Positions 23,301 through 33,984 of a stretch of 64,000 bases of DNA are shown piece by piece. How positions within the stretch are numbered: the stretch's first letter is position 1; every line of letters begins with the position of its first letter. The notes beneath the pieces were generated by a model. The model made no database searches. It was not told the origin of the DNA and saw nothing but the letters and a program-made list of their open reading frames with translations. Both the position numbers and the translations under genes were made by a program. Source of the DNA: Ephemerocybe angulata (Eukaryota > Basidiomycota > Agaricomycetes > Agaricales > Psathyrellaceae); NCBI GenBank assembly GCA_013368325.1, contig JAACJK010000061.1, forward strand, positions 620,001-684,000, in the 5' to 3' direction.

Positions 23301-26300
23301 AAGCATTCCCACCAAACACACACACCGATTCTCAAATCCAGCCAGTGCAACGCCGACTCATCTCCAAAGGGAGTCGAACGCACGGGCCAAATCATACTAC
23401 CCACCTATGAGAAATCCCTTGCTCGCCACCTATCTACGCAAATTCTGCCATCCTACTACTTGTAAGTTACAATACAGTTACGGTACATCCGATGAACAGA
23501 ACCTAAGACTGCGAAGAAGCCCTATCTCCAACTATGGGCAAAGTAATCAATCAACAAAGCATCACAGAAGGAGGATGGCAGGATATGTACCGACTAAAGG
23601 TAGGCTGATGCCTCGAAGTCGCGTACCGTATGTGAGACACGAGACCAAGGCCACATTTGGACTCTCGTACAAACGCAAATATGCGTCTACCGAGCCTCCC
23701 TCCACCATCTAATACGTAGTCAGTATGGCTATCTATCAAAAATCGAAATGTAAGCGCACCTTCCCATGCACGCACACAAGCCATCAATTATAGTCAGTCA
23801 AAGAAATGATCAATCCAAATCAGTGGAATGAACTCACCCGTTGTGTTCGGCACCCTATACCCAACACCACAATTCCGCCCATATTTCAAGCGCCTATGTC
23901 TGCTAATCAGCTTATTGGATTCAAGTTCCAAGAAGAAATGATTGGGCACGCACGCGCCAAGTCCAACACTTCACGCCCAAGTCTCCGACGCGCTCAAAAC
24001 GCACGCAGTCGCGCTACACTTGATAGGAAATTAGCGCACGAGAGGCACGTTCCTTAGCCACAACCCCCACGCATGACCTCCTGAGTAAAAAGCAAGTGTG
24101 AGCAAGCGAATTTGTATTGAATGACCTGGGTGAACTTTGTGAATGTAACGACGGTACCTGGTGAGGTGTGCGGACCCGACTGACGGGTGGCTTGGACGGG
24201 TTCGGGTTCTTGTGGGAGTGTGTGCTGACGTTGGGTGAGCTTGGAGGCGAGCGGAGGAGTACTGGTTCGACGTACCCAACACATCCATCGTCATGCGCTG
24301 GCATTCTGGATAAAGAAAGTATGTGTGAGCTCGGCGTAATAGTCAGGGGCAATGTATAACACTGAGCGAGGGAGGCGTGAGCACTGACTGGTGACATGTT
24401 GAGCTCAAAGGGAGTGCGTACCTGGGTGCGACGTCGACAGTCGCTGAGGGTATGACTACGCGGAGCTCAGTTTCCGGCGTGGCATGGAAAGTGCACAAGG
24501 GACGCTCAGCGACGAGCGTGCTGGGCTACAGCAACGACGAGATGAAGATGAGTGAGGTGAGTAAGGTGAGCGATGTAGAGAAAAAAACACGAGGAAGGCC
24601 ATCATCGCCGCCATCGACGGCAACAGCGACGACAACAACGACATACAATAGAAAATGGACGGGAAACGAAGGATGGGGGGAAACAGTATTGGGGGAAAGG
24701 AAAGAACGGGTTGGGACCTATAGCCATCAGTCACATTCTGCGCGGGATGTTGAATCTGGTGAATGGACTTAGCGGGGGACGAGATCTCATCGGAGGCAGA
24801 TTACATATATCGTCCTCGCACTTGAGTCGGGTATGACAAGGTGTGATGTCGATGAACAGGTGAAGGAGAAATTAACCACTATTCTTAACGTGTAAATAGT
24901 AATAGATTCTTAAACGATAGTGAAACACCCGCTCCCATCTACGCAGGCAATACTCAGCTGGCTCTAGTCTCTCCTACTCGGATTCAACTTTAATTGCGGT
25001 CAATGGGTGCTTGTATCGCAATCCCATTATCGTCGTTATGTAAATACTAAGTAAATTATTACGCGCATAGCCCCGCCATAAGTCAACGACCCACTTTGCA
25101 TCCCCAGCTCCATTTCGTCGTAATCGCTTTTGAGACAACGTTTCTAATTCGACGTATTGAGGTGTCTTCGAGGGTGCCATACGTGAGATGAGAGGAGATG
25201 GATCGATACATCGCGATTTGTTAATTACTTCGTAGTATAAAGGCAGCGCGTGGGTCAGCCTGCGTCCGTTAGCGAGGTACGTACGTGTATGACCTCCATC
25301 GCTTATTTGAATGAGTTCAACGTGGTGAGGATACACGGCCGCAGTCCATTTCGACTTGTGAGAAGGGAATGAGTGGGGTCGGTTCTGGCAAATCCACCAA
25401 CTTTCTATGCTCCCGGTTAACATAACCGCATCGATGTGGAGGCGTGGAAACAGGTATGAGACTTACCGGTTTAAGTACCCGGGCATGTCATCCCGCATGC
25501 AGAGATGTTACAGGGCGCTGGCGTGAGCTTGGGACGTTGCTCGGGATAACGCGAGCGCCGGAGTGGAGACATTTCCCGACTTCTGGACTTTGTTCCATTG
25601 TGGTATGCTCTCTTTTAGTTCTTCGACGGATTTATTCAATTTATTTTCATTGAGCGATGACTTTATACTAAACCTGAAGCCAGCCTGCACGGGATGATTT
25701 TTTGGGACAGGAGTTAGTCTCAATATTCCTCTGATTTCCACCCATAATAGCCCGGAATAAGTGGAATGATTCGCATTGGCGATTTTTTTACACGAGGGTG
25801 AGTAGGCGTTGTAGCGAAAATTGCGACCCCACTCATGATTCTCCTTGCATATCCGCCCACTTTACGGGGTTGTAATATTCGCACCACTATTGCGACTATT
25901 GGTGATATATAAATTAGAAGGCGAGCACATGGTAAATATAGACCATAGATTCGAAATGCTTGCGCAGAATAGTCGCATCTAGTATTACTATATCTATTTA
26001 TATCATCTTCAAGTGCTCGCCGAAAAATCTGAATTCCGGGACGATTAACTTGCAAAGCTGAGAGTGTCCGTTAAGATAAATTTCGCGATCTGAAAAGTGC
26101 GAAAAAGGTGCGAAAAGCCACTTCGGTATATGGCTGCTTCAACACTGAGGGCCGGGTTCTCCCTATATGCCCCCTAGGGGGCAGCATGCCTTGAATGGCG
26201 GGCATATCCCTTTCGGGGGGTATGTTGTTGTCCTTAGAAGTATACACACACACACACACTGAGTAGTATCCTGACCTACGGTCACCTACCTGTGTCCGGT

Positions 26301-26746
26301 TGAAGCTATACATCAGAAACAATGAATGAGAGCAGGCCACTCTACGGGTAAGTCTCGGCACCCCACGTATACATCTCTAATTTATACTAGGTATGCTGCG
26401 TACCGAGCCCAGAACAAGCGCTGGACTTGGCTGTTGCGCTCGACCGGGCGGCGGGGAGTGCAGAAAAATGACGACGCACCGATCAACTTTTGACTAGTAC
26501 TAACTTACCTTGAATGCTTGAACTACACTGTTCATAGCAGTGATAGCACGCGATCTCGGGGCGCAAGCCGGAAAGGGATGTTGGTTCCCACGTCTATTAT
26601 GTTGTGCGGCGTGCTCGGGGTTGGCGCCGGTTGGCGATGGCGTTCGACACGATGACGGCCACCACCCAGAATCTACATTGGGTTGTGAGATACCCGGGCA
26701 CATCCATCTTCTCAGAGTCGAAACATCGCACCGACCGTCGCTCTAG
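20353..26746. other. Long gene-poor stretch
   Basis: About 6.4 kb without a gene I can support. It contains the 22.2-22.4 kb direct repeat listed separately, a short AC run near 26243-26260 and scattered frames of 60-150 codons with no family resemblance. A frame at 24452-24772 (+) of 106 codons, Ser/Thr/Lys-rich, and a hydrophobic frame at 25720-26055 (-) were the best candidates, but neither has supporting splice sites or motifs. The stretch may be old intergenic DNA or erased transposons. Confidence 0.45.
22234..22395 (+). repeat. Direct repeat of about 60 bp
   Basis: Two copies, about 22234-22295 and 22336-22395, share CTGCACC(C/T)ATTCTAG(T/C)CC(T/C)GTCTGACGGCGAATAT and then GCAGCGAAG. 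They are separated by about 40 bp. No gene is associated. Confidence 0.75.
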
Positions 26747-27643
26747 AAATGCTACACCAGTCTTGTTGAGAACTTGAACGTCGCCGACGTTCCTTGTCTG
26801 AAGTATGCTCTCTCGAAGGGGGCTGGGGGTTGGAATCGTGGTGGGTGGGTAGCTTACAAAGGTACCGCAGATTCTCCTTAGAGTCCCAGCCGATTTCCAT
26901 CCCCGTTGTTCTTACGAATTTCCCGTACAGATCGTCCGCACGGGGCTTCTCTCTCCCGTCATACGTGCTCGAAACGCTCTCGTACGCAATCGCACTCGCC
27001 TACAGAGTGCGGAACGGCTTCCCGTTTAGCACCTACGGCGAGAACCTCTTCCTCGCGCTCCAAAACACCCTCATCACCTTGCTCATCGTCCTCTACTCGC
27101 CCATCCCCAAGAAACTCAAGTCCTCACGACTCCTAACGACCGCCTTCGCCGCTGTCACTACGACTTACGCGCTGAGCGTCGTATCAAAGGATATGCTCAC
27201 CCTGCTCCAACTCGCAACGCTGCCGCTGAGCCTCACGTCCAATTCCGGCAGATCCGCCAGAACGCGCGCGAACAGTCGACGGGGCAGCTCTCCGCATTCG
27301 CCGTCATCACCCAGGTCCTCGGCTGCCTCGCCCGCGTCTTCACCACAGCGCAGGAGACCAGCTCGTCTAGGCCGACCCCCTGCTCGCCCTCGCCCTCAAC
27401 GCCGTGCTCGCAGCCCAGATGTACATGTATTGGGGGAAGTACGAGGAGACTCGGAGGAAGGTCGATGAGTTGTAGGGATTGGGAAACGGGTTGAGGACGC
27501 CTGTTGGGGAAGGGTGCGATCTCGTATTCCATTGGAAGGGAGCGTTGGGCGGATTGTCTGAGTCGATTGCGAGTGGTATTCGGACCCCTCCTGCGAGGAC
27601 GGGTACGCCGACGGGCAGGAAGTGGAATCGGAAGGTCTATTAG
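26747..27643 (+). pseudogene. MPU1/MPDU1 (dolichol-P-mannose utilisation) pseudogene
   Basis: Remnant of the PQ-loop membrane protein required for use of dolichol-phosphate-mannose/glucose in the ER. Visible: CYTSLVENLNVADVPCLKYA and SKGLGVGIVVGG at the N-terminus, KVPQI (the PQ-loop signature) at about 26862, ARGFSLPSYVLETLSYAI, FPFSTYGENLFLALQNTLIT, then STGQLSAFAVITQVLGCLAR, ALNAVLAAQMYMYWGKYEE and the C-terminus TGTPTGRKWNRKVY with TAG at 27641. Damage: TAG at 26850-26852 where a serine is expected; a poorly formed splice junction near 26880-26930; frame changes near 27232 and 27367; and a TAG at 27474-27476, after which the original frame still reads on to the true end. The first exon(s) upstream of 26747 were not found. 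This copy cannot make the protein; a working copy is expected elsewhere. Confidence 0.8.
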
Positions 27644-28139
27644 GTCTGTTTACCTATAATTCATTTCTTTGCCTCGAAGTCACTCGCTTGGGGCCCAAGA
27701 CGTCGTTGAAGTGGGTTAGCGTCTTCCCTTCCGAAAAGGATCGGGAGATTTTGTGGCGCTACACCGATCATACCAAGAGCACGAGTTTAGGGCGGAGTGC
27801 ACGCGCTCAAGACGAGAGCCTTCTGTGTTCAGCCACCAGCGTACATAATCTCTTCACTGATGGCTCACTTACGGAGTAGCTGGAGTGTCAGTTAAATAAT
27901 CAATATCTATCATAAGCAATGCGCTACTAGGGTTGCGGGCCTAATTATCTTCACGAGGTAGTGAGATATCCATTGGTGAGTGGACTCGAAGGTTACGCCT
28001 TAACAGAGTGGCTGCCGGCGACGACTGATTTACTCGGTGTGCCACACGCACAGGAGCCGTCGACAATGCCTGTCGGTGTGTCCCTGTGTCATGTGAGAGC
28101 CGCACCAGCCATCTACGCCTACGACACAAATAATTAGCC
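27644..28139. other. Intergenic, nothing recognised
   Basis: No gene or repeat seen before the degenerate repeat field starts. Confidence 0.45.
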
Positions 28140-29060
28140 TTCGACAAATTGAGTCGGGTGTCGTGCGTCCTCCGACTTGCCTCCGACGACGGCGTAGATG
28201 CACAATTAAGCCGTAAAAGGTGCTCTCACCCATTAAGACAGTGTGTAGACATTGAATCCAAAAGCATGCGCATGCCGTCGGTGCTTCTACAAGTAGTGTG
28301 TGAGGAGGGAGCGTCCGCTGTCGTAGCTTCTGCACTAGCACTCGAATACCAGAGTACGTGTAGAACTCCGATACCCTCCACGCGCGGGGATTCCATCGAC
28401 ATCCTCGCCGTTTACCGTGAGTGCTCAGTGGGGTAGTTCTCGCGTCCTCCGACGGCGTACATAAACAAGTGCGTCGTCGGACCTCACACTCGCACGCGTA
28501 GACTAGCTGCGAGTGTCGAGATTTGAAGCGTGTACACTGCATGCCGTCGAATTGTAGACAGCACGCCCACCGTCGTAGGCATATCCATCTCCAAACTCGG
28601 ACTGTACTGTGGATCCTCGATGGCAAATACATGCTGCACACAGATGTGTATGCCATCGGAGGACATCGATGGGCTGCTTAGACGGCGCACGCGTGTTAGT
28701 GTGCATAGAAGGCATGTCCATCTCTGCATTCGCACTGTACTGCGAGTGCAGAGTCTACGACGGCATTAGCACACTGTAGATGCAGTCATATGCCGTCGAG
28801 GACATGCGGGGGCTGCGCTGACAGTCGGCGTGCATTCCAATGTGATTCCTGGACTCGCAGTACAGTGCAAATCCAGGGTCTCCGACTCGGACTACACAGA
28901 GGTATAACTTGTACGTAGTGAGCAGACGTGTTCCATCAGCACTCGCAGTACACAGCGAGTGCGTCGATGGTACACACTAGAATGCGCGACCCGTCGGGGG
29001 ATATACATATAACTGGACTCTCTGAATCACTGTACTGTAGAACCTGGGGAGTGGCCGGCG
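28140..29060. repeat. Degenerate repeat field (TGCCGTCG / palindromic ACTGTACTGCGAGTG)
   Basis: Words such as ATGCCGTCG(A/G)GGACAT, CCTCCGACGGCGTA and CACTGTACTGCGAGTG (and its reverse complement CACTCGCAGTACACAG) recur, diverged and in both orientations, about every 80-150 bp. The reverse-oriented copies allow hairpins. A 208-codon minus-strand frame through the field is not supported as a gene. Confidence 0.6.
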
Positions 29061-29375
29061 ACTGCGAACACTGTGGGTGGAATTCACGCCAGGCACCGGT
29101 TGAACTGTTGAGTGCTTAGCTGGCCGTGAAGGTATGGACCCCCACAGTAATGCGAGTGACGTTACTCGCGGGAGTCGCGGGAGCCTGATCTTGCTTGCGG
29201 GAGCGTCAGTTTGCTCTCGGGATGTTATAACTTATTCGGGGGGAGAGCCTACTCGGGACATGATAGCACGCGAGGGAGTGAGTTTAATTGGACGAATATT
29301 TGATATACCGGTCCAGGTGGCGGTATGCGATTGCGTCGACACAATTAGTGTTGGAGAGGTCAATGACCAGCCTAT

Positions 29376-29398
29376 CATTATCATTATCATTATTTACG
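29376..29398 (-). repeat. 3' tail repeats of the LINE
   Basis: On the element strand the tail reads AAATAATGATAATGATAATGAT, about three AATGAT hexamers rather than poly(A). Short tandem tails are known for several LINE clades and mark the 3' integration end. Confidence 0.6.
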
Positions 29399-29687
29399 AG
29401 TCCTGTCCCGTTCAGGAACGACTGTCGTGTCCTTTGTAGATTTCTCTCCAAGTAGGACTCCCATTATTGAGAACGCAGAGGAGTAGGATGTCTGTGCAGA
29501 GCATCGTACAAAGTCTGGTTATCTCGCAGGGGGCAGTCAACAAATTGTTGATTGCTTGTCCACGGGGTGCAGCAGAGCCCGTGAAACGATTCCGGAGAAT
29601 CCATGCCTCACGGCGTCGTGTGTTGTTGGGCAAACCCAAGAAATTTAAAATAACTAAAATAATACAGATCTTGGGACAGATTAACGA

Positions 29688-32099
29688 CTAGAGTGATATC
29701 GGAAACATTTTAAGGATGTCAAAAACAAACTTGGCAAAAACAGCGGCGAGATCATCGTGTTCAAGGAAGTAGTGAATGGCAATGATGGCACTCTCGTCTG
29801 TGTCCGAGACGCACCTTGACACGAGTTCGTGTCCCGCCAGCTGTTCAACCCTTTCCAAGAACTCCCACCGCCTCTCCGTGATCATGGCCGACTGTTCTGG
29901 GCCTTCACACCTGAAGAGTGCGTGCAATTCCGTTTCAGTTCCATGTCCGCAGTATCGGCACACCCGACACTCGTAGGGGATGCGTGAGCCGTCTGGGTAA
30001 CGCTTTCGTCGATATTGCTCTACCCCAAGAGAGTGGTCGGCGCATAGGAGAGACAAAAGCGCCTCCTTGTGAGCCGGGACCTTGACTGTTCGCAGATATT
30101 TGCGCAGGCAAAGGACCGTCTGGAGGGACGTGGTGACCATAGGACGAAAGTTACTTTGAAGGAGTGGTAGTCTCGTGCTGTTGATGGAGTCGAGGAGGTA
30201 GTGAGCGCACGATTCCTGCACCTGCTCGATTAGGGAATCAATCCCCATGATCGTCTCGAGCTCGTCGACGTTGAGGATGACAGGGTGAAGCGGGAGTGAC
30301 CTCAGTGCCTTCGCGATGTCCGAGACCCACGATCGCCTGTTTCTTCTGTGTAGGTCGAGCGCATCCCTGAATGCTCGATTCACGTAGTGCGAGTGCGGTT
30401 GTTGGAGGGCATACCTCGCGAAACGAAGTGCAAGGATAATTCTGCGGTGGCGGATGGGCATGACGCCCGTTTCGGTGAACAATGGGCCAATAGGGGATCG
30501 TGGGTTTAGACCGAGGAGACGCCGCAGGAAATAAATCTGCACTTTTTCCAGCATGCGCAAGTTCTTCTCAGTGACGTCGACAATAACCTCGCAGCCAAAA
30601 ATCAGGTACGGGTCTACCAGCGCATAGTAAAGCCGAATGCCCTCTCGTGTCGGTAATGAGCCCACAAACGATTCCGTTGATACGACATTGTACGCAGCAT
30701 TCTGCGCTCTCGAAGACCACGTCTTGTAGTTCAGGTAGAACATGTTTCGCAGGTTGGTGGAGAAGTGAATGCCACCGTATCGGAAGTCGTCGACATAATC
30801 GATTGGCTGAGGGGCGCCGCCGTTCGTGACGGTGAGATGGTGATCTGGGAGCCTCTTTGCCCCAATAATGCAGCAAAGTGACTTCGTAGCATTAAGCTCC
30901 AGGAATGCGACTTTCGCCAGGTACTCCCCTTCAACCCATGTTAGGCGCTCTTGCATGCTTGTTATCGACGGCATGTTTCGATCAGCGAGGAGTAGGAAGA
31001 TGACGTCGTCGGCGAAAGCGAGCCTTGTGATGTGGACGTCCTGGAGAAGGATATCGTCTGTGGAAGTGGGTGGCTCGAAGTCGAAGGTGTATGCGAGGAA
31101 TAGGGCAGGAGAGATGGAGTCACCCGCCATTATGCCCCATGTGGAGTTGAAGGCGCTAGAGTAGTCATCGCCGACCTTCACTCTGTATGTCATCCTTCGA
31201 TAGAACTCTCGAAGCCAGTCAATGATGGGCCCACGAGCCCCGAGATCGTGAAGCTTCGTCCACAAGGTATTGAGGTTGGTTGATGGGAACGCATTCTTGA
31301 GATCGATGGAGAGTGTTATTAAGCACTTCCCGCTGGCCCGAGCTTTGTCAATGCAGTGGCGTAGTACAAACGAGTTGTTATTCGTGCGGTACCCTTCCCG
31401 AAATCCATTTTGAGAGTCAGGGAGGAGTTTCGTATCGTCGAGGTACTCGCGGAATCGACGATCGATCATCAGAGTCATGACCTTGGCGACGCACGACTCC
31501 AGCGCAATGATTCTATAGCTCTTGGGATCTGCCAACGGTTTATGAGGCTTTGGCAAGGCAATGAGGGTGCTCAGTGTCCACAAGCTCGGTACCTTTCGTT
31601 GCTCGATACACGCGTTGAGTAGATCCCGAAGCTTCTCGTTGCTGATCGAGAGTAAGTCGTGGTAACCGACGTTGTCGATACCCCTCGCGCTCTTCCGTGG
31701 GCGCTTACAGACCTTCCTCTTTGCCCAAATCACCTCTTGCGTCCCATAGTGTCGTGAGAAGGTACCGTGAGGCGTGATATCAACTGTCGCCTCAGGAATC
31801 TCAGCAGCACGCTCCTTGTCTTCTAAGAACCTCGACTCATCGATCGTGGGGGGAAGCACAATGGGTGGGTTCATTCGTATTGAGAACTCCTCCCTGGCCT
31901 GCTTGATAGTTATGCCTAGGGCTCGGCGCCTCCCCTCTGTCCATGATCGCCGTAGTTTCCAGAATTCCCCAGTCGTTCGACAGTGGAGCAACATTTGGAG
32001 GTTGAACCACTTCTTCAGTCGACTCCTGAGGCGACCTCGATGTTTATTCGATCGTGGGTTTGTGTCTGTTGGCATTGGCATTCTGGGCGTGTCCTTCAT
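29688..32099 (-). CDS. LINE reverse transcriptase
   Basis: 803-residue RT of a LINE, which copies element RNA at the nicked target site. Motifs in order: YRIIALESCVAKV with a GFREGYRT block, the motif A Asp residues in LSIDLKNAF, GIMAGDSISPALF (motif B region), FADDVIFLL (catalytic FADD), then the thumb. Near the C-terminus is C-R-Y-C-x8-H-x4-C (CRYCGHGTETELHALFRC), a zinc-knuckle typical of LINE RTs. No RNase H follows it. The ATG at 32099 overlaps the stop of the upstream ORF as ATGA, implying re-initiation; alternatively a frameshift could act, because the RT frame stays open upstream to about 32196. No stops or frame breaks occur inside, so the enzyme may be active. Its N-terminal 100 residues are basic. 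Confidence 0.9.
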   Translation of the reverse strand: MKDTPRMPMPTDTNPRSNKHRGRLRSRLKKWFNLQMLLHCRTTGEFWKLRRSWTEGRRRALGITIKQAREEFSIRMNPPIVLPPTIDESRFLEDKERAAEIPEATVDITPHGTFSRHYGTQEVIWAKRKVCKRPRKSARGIDNVGYHDLLSISNEKLRDLLNACIEQRKVPSLWTLSTLIALPKPHKPLADPKSYRIIALESCVAKVMTLMIDRRFREYLDDTKLLPDSQNGFREGYRTNNNSFVLRHCIDKARASGKCLITLSIDLKNAFPSTNLNTLWTKLHDLGARGPIIDWLREFYRRMTYRVKVGDDYSSAFNSTWGIMAGDSISPALFLAYTFDFEPPTSTDDILLQDVHITRLAFADDVIFLLLADRNMPSITSMQERLTWVEGEYLAKVAFLELNATKSLCCIIGAKRLPDHHLTVTNGGAPQPIDYVDDFRYGGIHFSTNLRNMFYLNYKTWSSRAQNAAYNVVSTESFVGSLPTREGIRLYYALVDPYLIFGCEVIVDVTEKNLRMLEKVQIYFLRRLLGLNPRSPIGPLFTETGVMPIRHRRIILALRFARYALQQPHSHYVNRAFRDALDLHRRNRRSWVSDIAKALRSLPLHPVILNVDELETIMGIDSLIEQVQESCAHYLLDSINSTRLPLLQSNFRPMVTTSLQTVLCLRKYLRTVKVPAHKEALLSLLCADHSLGVEQYRRKRYPDGSRIPYECRVCRYCGHGTETELHALFRCEGPEQSAMITERRWEFLERVEQLAGHELVSRCVSDTDESAIIAIHYFLEHDDLAAVFAKFVFDILKMFPISL

Positions 32100-33906
32100 G
32101 AGAGCGTGGAGGGTGCGATCTTTCTGGGGGGCTTGGATAAACGAGGGAGGACAGTGGTCACCTTCGGTTTGTCGAGGATGAGGGGAGGCTGAGCATCAAC
32201 GGAGCTATGGTCTGGCACTGCCGGGCGAGAGTCGCGGATTGTCTCCAGGTCATCGATGGCAGGTAGGGAGAAGTGCACGAGAGGTGCAGATGGAGACCGG
32301 CGTGCAGCATCTACGGCCGCTTTCCAAGGATCCAGCGTCCTAACCCTGTCGTTGACCGGGATGAAGTTAGAGGGTGTGGCGCGCTTGATAAGCAGGTATG
32401 CTGCCCTTGCTAATGAGGATGACTCATCGAGACCACCCCTCAAGTAGGAGGGGCCAATATTGTGGCACAGAGAGCGAATGGTTGGAATTGAGTCTATGTA
32501 GAAGACCAACGCTTGTTTGGGAGGGGCATGGAGTGCTGCGTAGCCGATGGCGCATAGCAGGGCATTTGCCCGTGGACCTGACACTGTTATTACCTCGACC
32601 GATTTGGACGTGCGAGCGATCGCGCATCGAAAACGACCATTCGCAATCCCATGGCAAGCAATATAAATGTTCGTTGGAGATCCCTTTTCTGCGGCAGGTC
32701 CATAGAAGTCAAGTGTAGCCTCTTCGTCGTCCATGTTGGAGGCCATGACCTCGTCCAGGAGGAAATCGAGGTCAGTCGTGCTCTGGGGAAGACATTCTTC
32801 TCGGGAGAAGGTGTTCTCATGCCCAGACGGATCCTCGGGTTTGTGTATAAACGAGGGGACTTCGAGAGTGAGCTGGAGACAGGCATGGTCAAATGAGAAG
32901 TGGGGTCTAGTGATGGCTAGCGAAACGAATTGCGTGACAAGTTTCAGAGAAACCAACGCGAAGTCGATGACTGTAGGAGAACCGTGATCCTGGAACGACG
33001 TTGGTAGACCTGGAGAGTTCACCTCCAGTGAAGAGCCATTGGCTATAAGCACGTCATGCGGCGTACAAACATCATCGCGCAACCACCGGCCTCGAGTGTT
33101 GACAATAAGGTCTGACGATGCGCGCGGATACCTGTCACTGGCGCTCTCAAGCTGCCAGTTGCCTATTCTTCCGTTTAGGTCACCAGAGATCACGAAACCC
33201 TTTCGAGCATTTTCCCCAGCGCACGTAGCAAGAATCTCGGCGAGCTTGACCTCGGGTGAGACCTTACTCCACTTCCTCCATCGAGATAGGGCGGGCGGAA
33301 TGTATGCATTGACCACGAACATGTCTTCGAACTCGAGGACGATGATGTCGGGACACGCCAGGTCCTGGCGGTGTTTAAAGGAGAGGTTTGAGTCGAACAC
33401 AGCAGCCACCCCACCCCACTGTTGATCATCAGTTGGGATAACGGGACGGGGATGACTGATAATCTCGAAGCCGATAGGCAAATGCCCCGAGATATCCTGG
33501 TTGGGAGCGAGGCCCGTCTCTTGAAAGAAGGTAATTGAGTTTGACTTGATCATCTCCACGATGACCGCCTCCTTGATTGAAACGGCAAGGTCTCCCTTGA
33601 CATTCCACGATGCAACATTCAAAGTCGTGTAGTCTTCTGAAGCACGTTCACGGGTCTCCGGGCTTTCGTACGATAAACTTGAATCATCAGCCAGGCCTGG
33701 CGACGCACTAAGATTGATTGCCTCATTAATCAGAATAATGGTCAATGTGTTAGAGACCGGGCATACGTGAGGGATTCATCATGAAAGTCATCATCATTGG
33801 AATCGTAAGGGGTACTTGAAGGCGATCCGGAACTAGAGACAGTATCATAAGATTCATAACAAGTCCGAGAATATGTATGTATATAAGGCGTACGAAAACG
33901 GTCCAT
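32096..33906 (-). CDS. LINE endonuclease with RNase-H-like domain
   Basis: APE/EEP-type endonuclease that would nick the target DNA. Visible: NVASWNVKGDL (catalytic Asn), FFQETGL (metal Glu), GDLNGRIGNW, a DFALVS block and SFDHACL (catalytic His), spanning the first 300 residues. A second domain follows: NIYIACHGIANGRFRCAIA, GPRANALLCAIGYAAL and LVFYIDSIPTIRSL, which matches the strand order of RNase HI, but the first Asp and the Glu of the active site are not conserved. The open frame runs 33745-32096 without an ATG. An ATG at 33906 joins in frame if 33708-33766 (59 nt, GTATGC...CTTAG) is spliced; an ATG at 33939 also fits if 33833-33893 (61 nt) is removed as well. Frameshifting is the alternative. 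It ends in TGA overlapping the RT ATG. Confidence 0.8.
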
Positions 33907-33984
33907 CGGGGGAAGCAAAATCGAGATCAAGTGAGTCCATTGGTTGCAGAGAATGATCAGACACAGGCGTGAAGAGCGAGCAAT

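Noticed and set aside
24452..24772. 106-codon Ser/Thr-rich frame as a gene tail
   Set aside because: ATG and stop exist but no upstream exons or motif; composition could be chance.
28030..28656. 208-codon minus-strand frame with many Cys and Arg
   Set aside because: It lies across the degenerate repeat field and its composition mirrors the repeats; no homologous motif.
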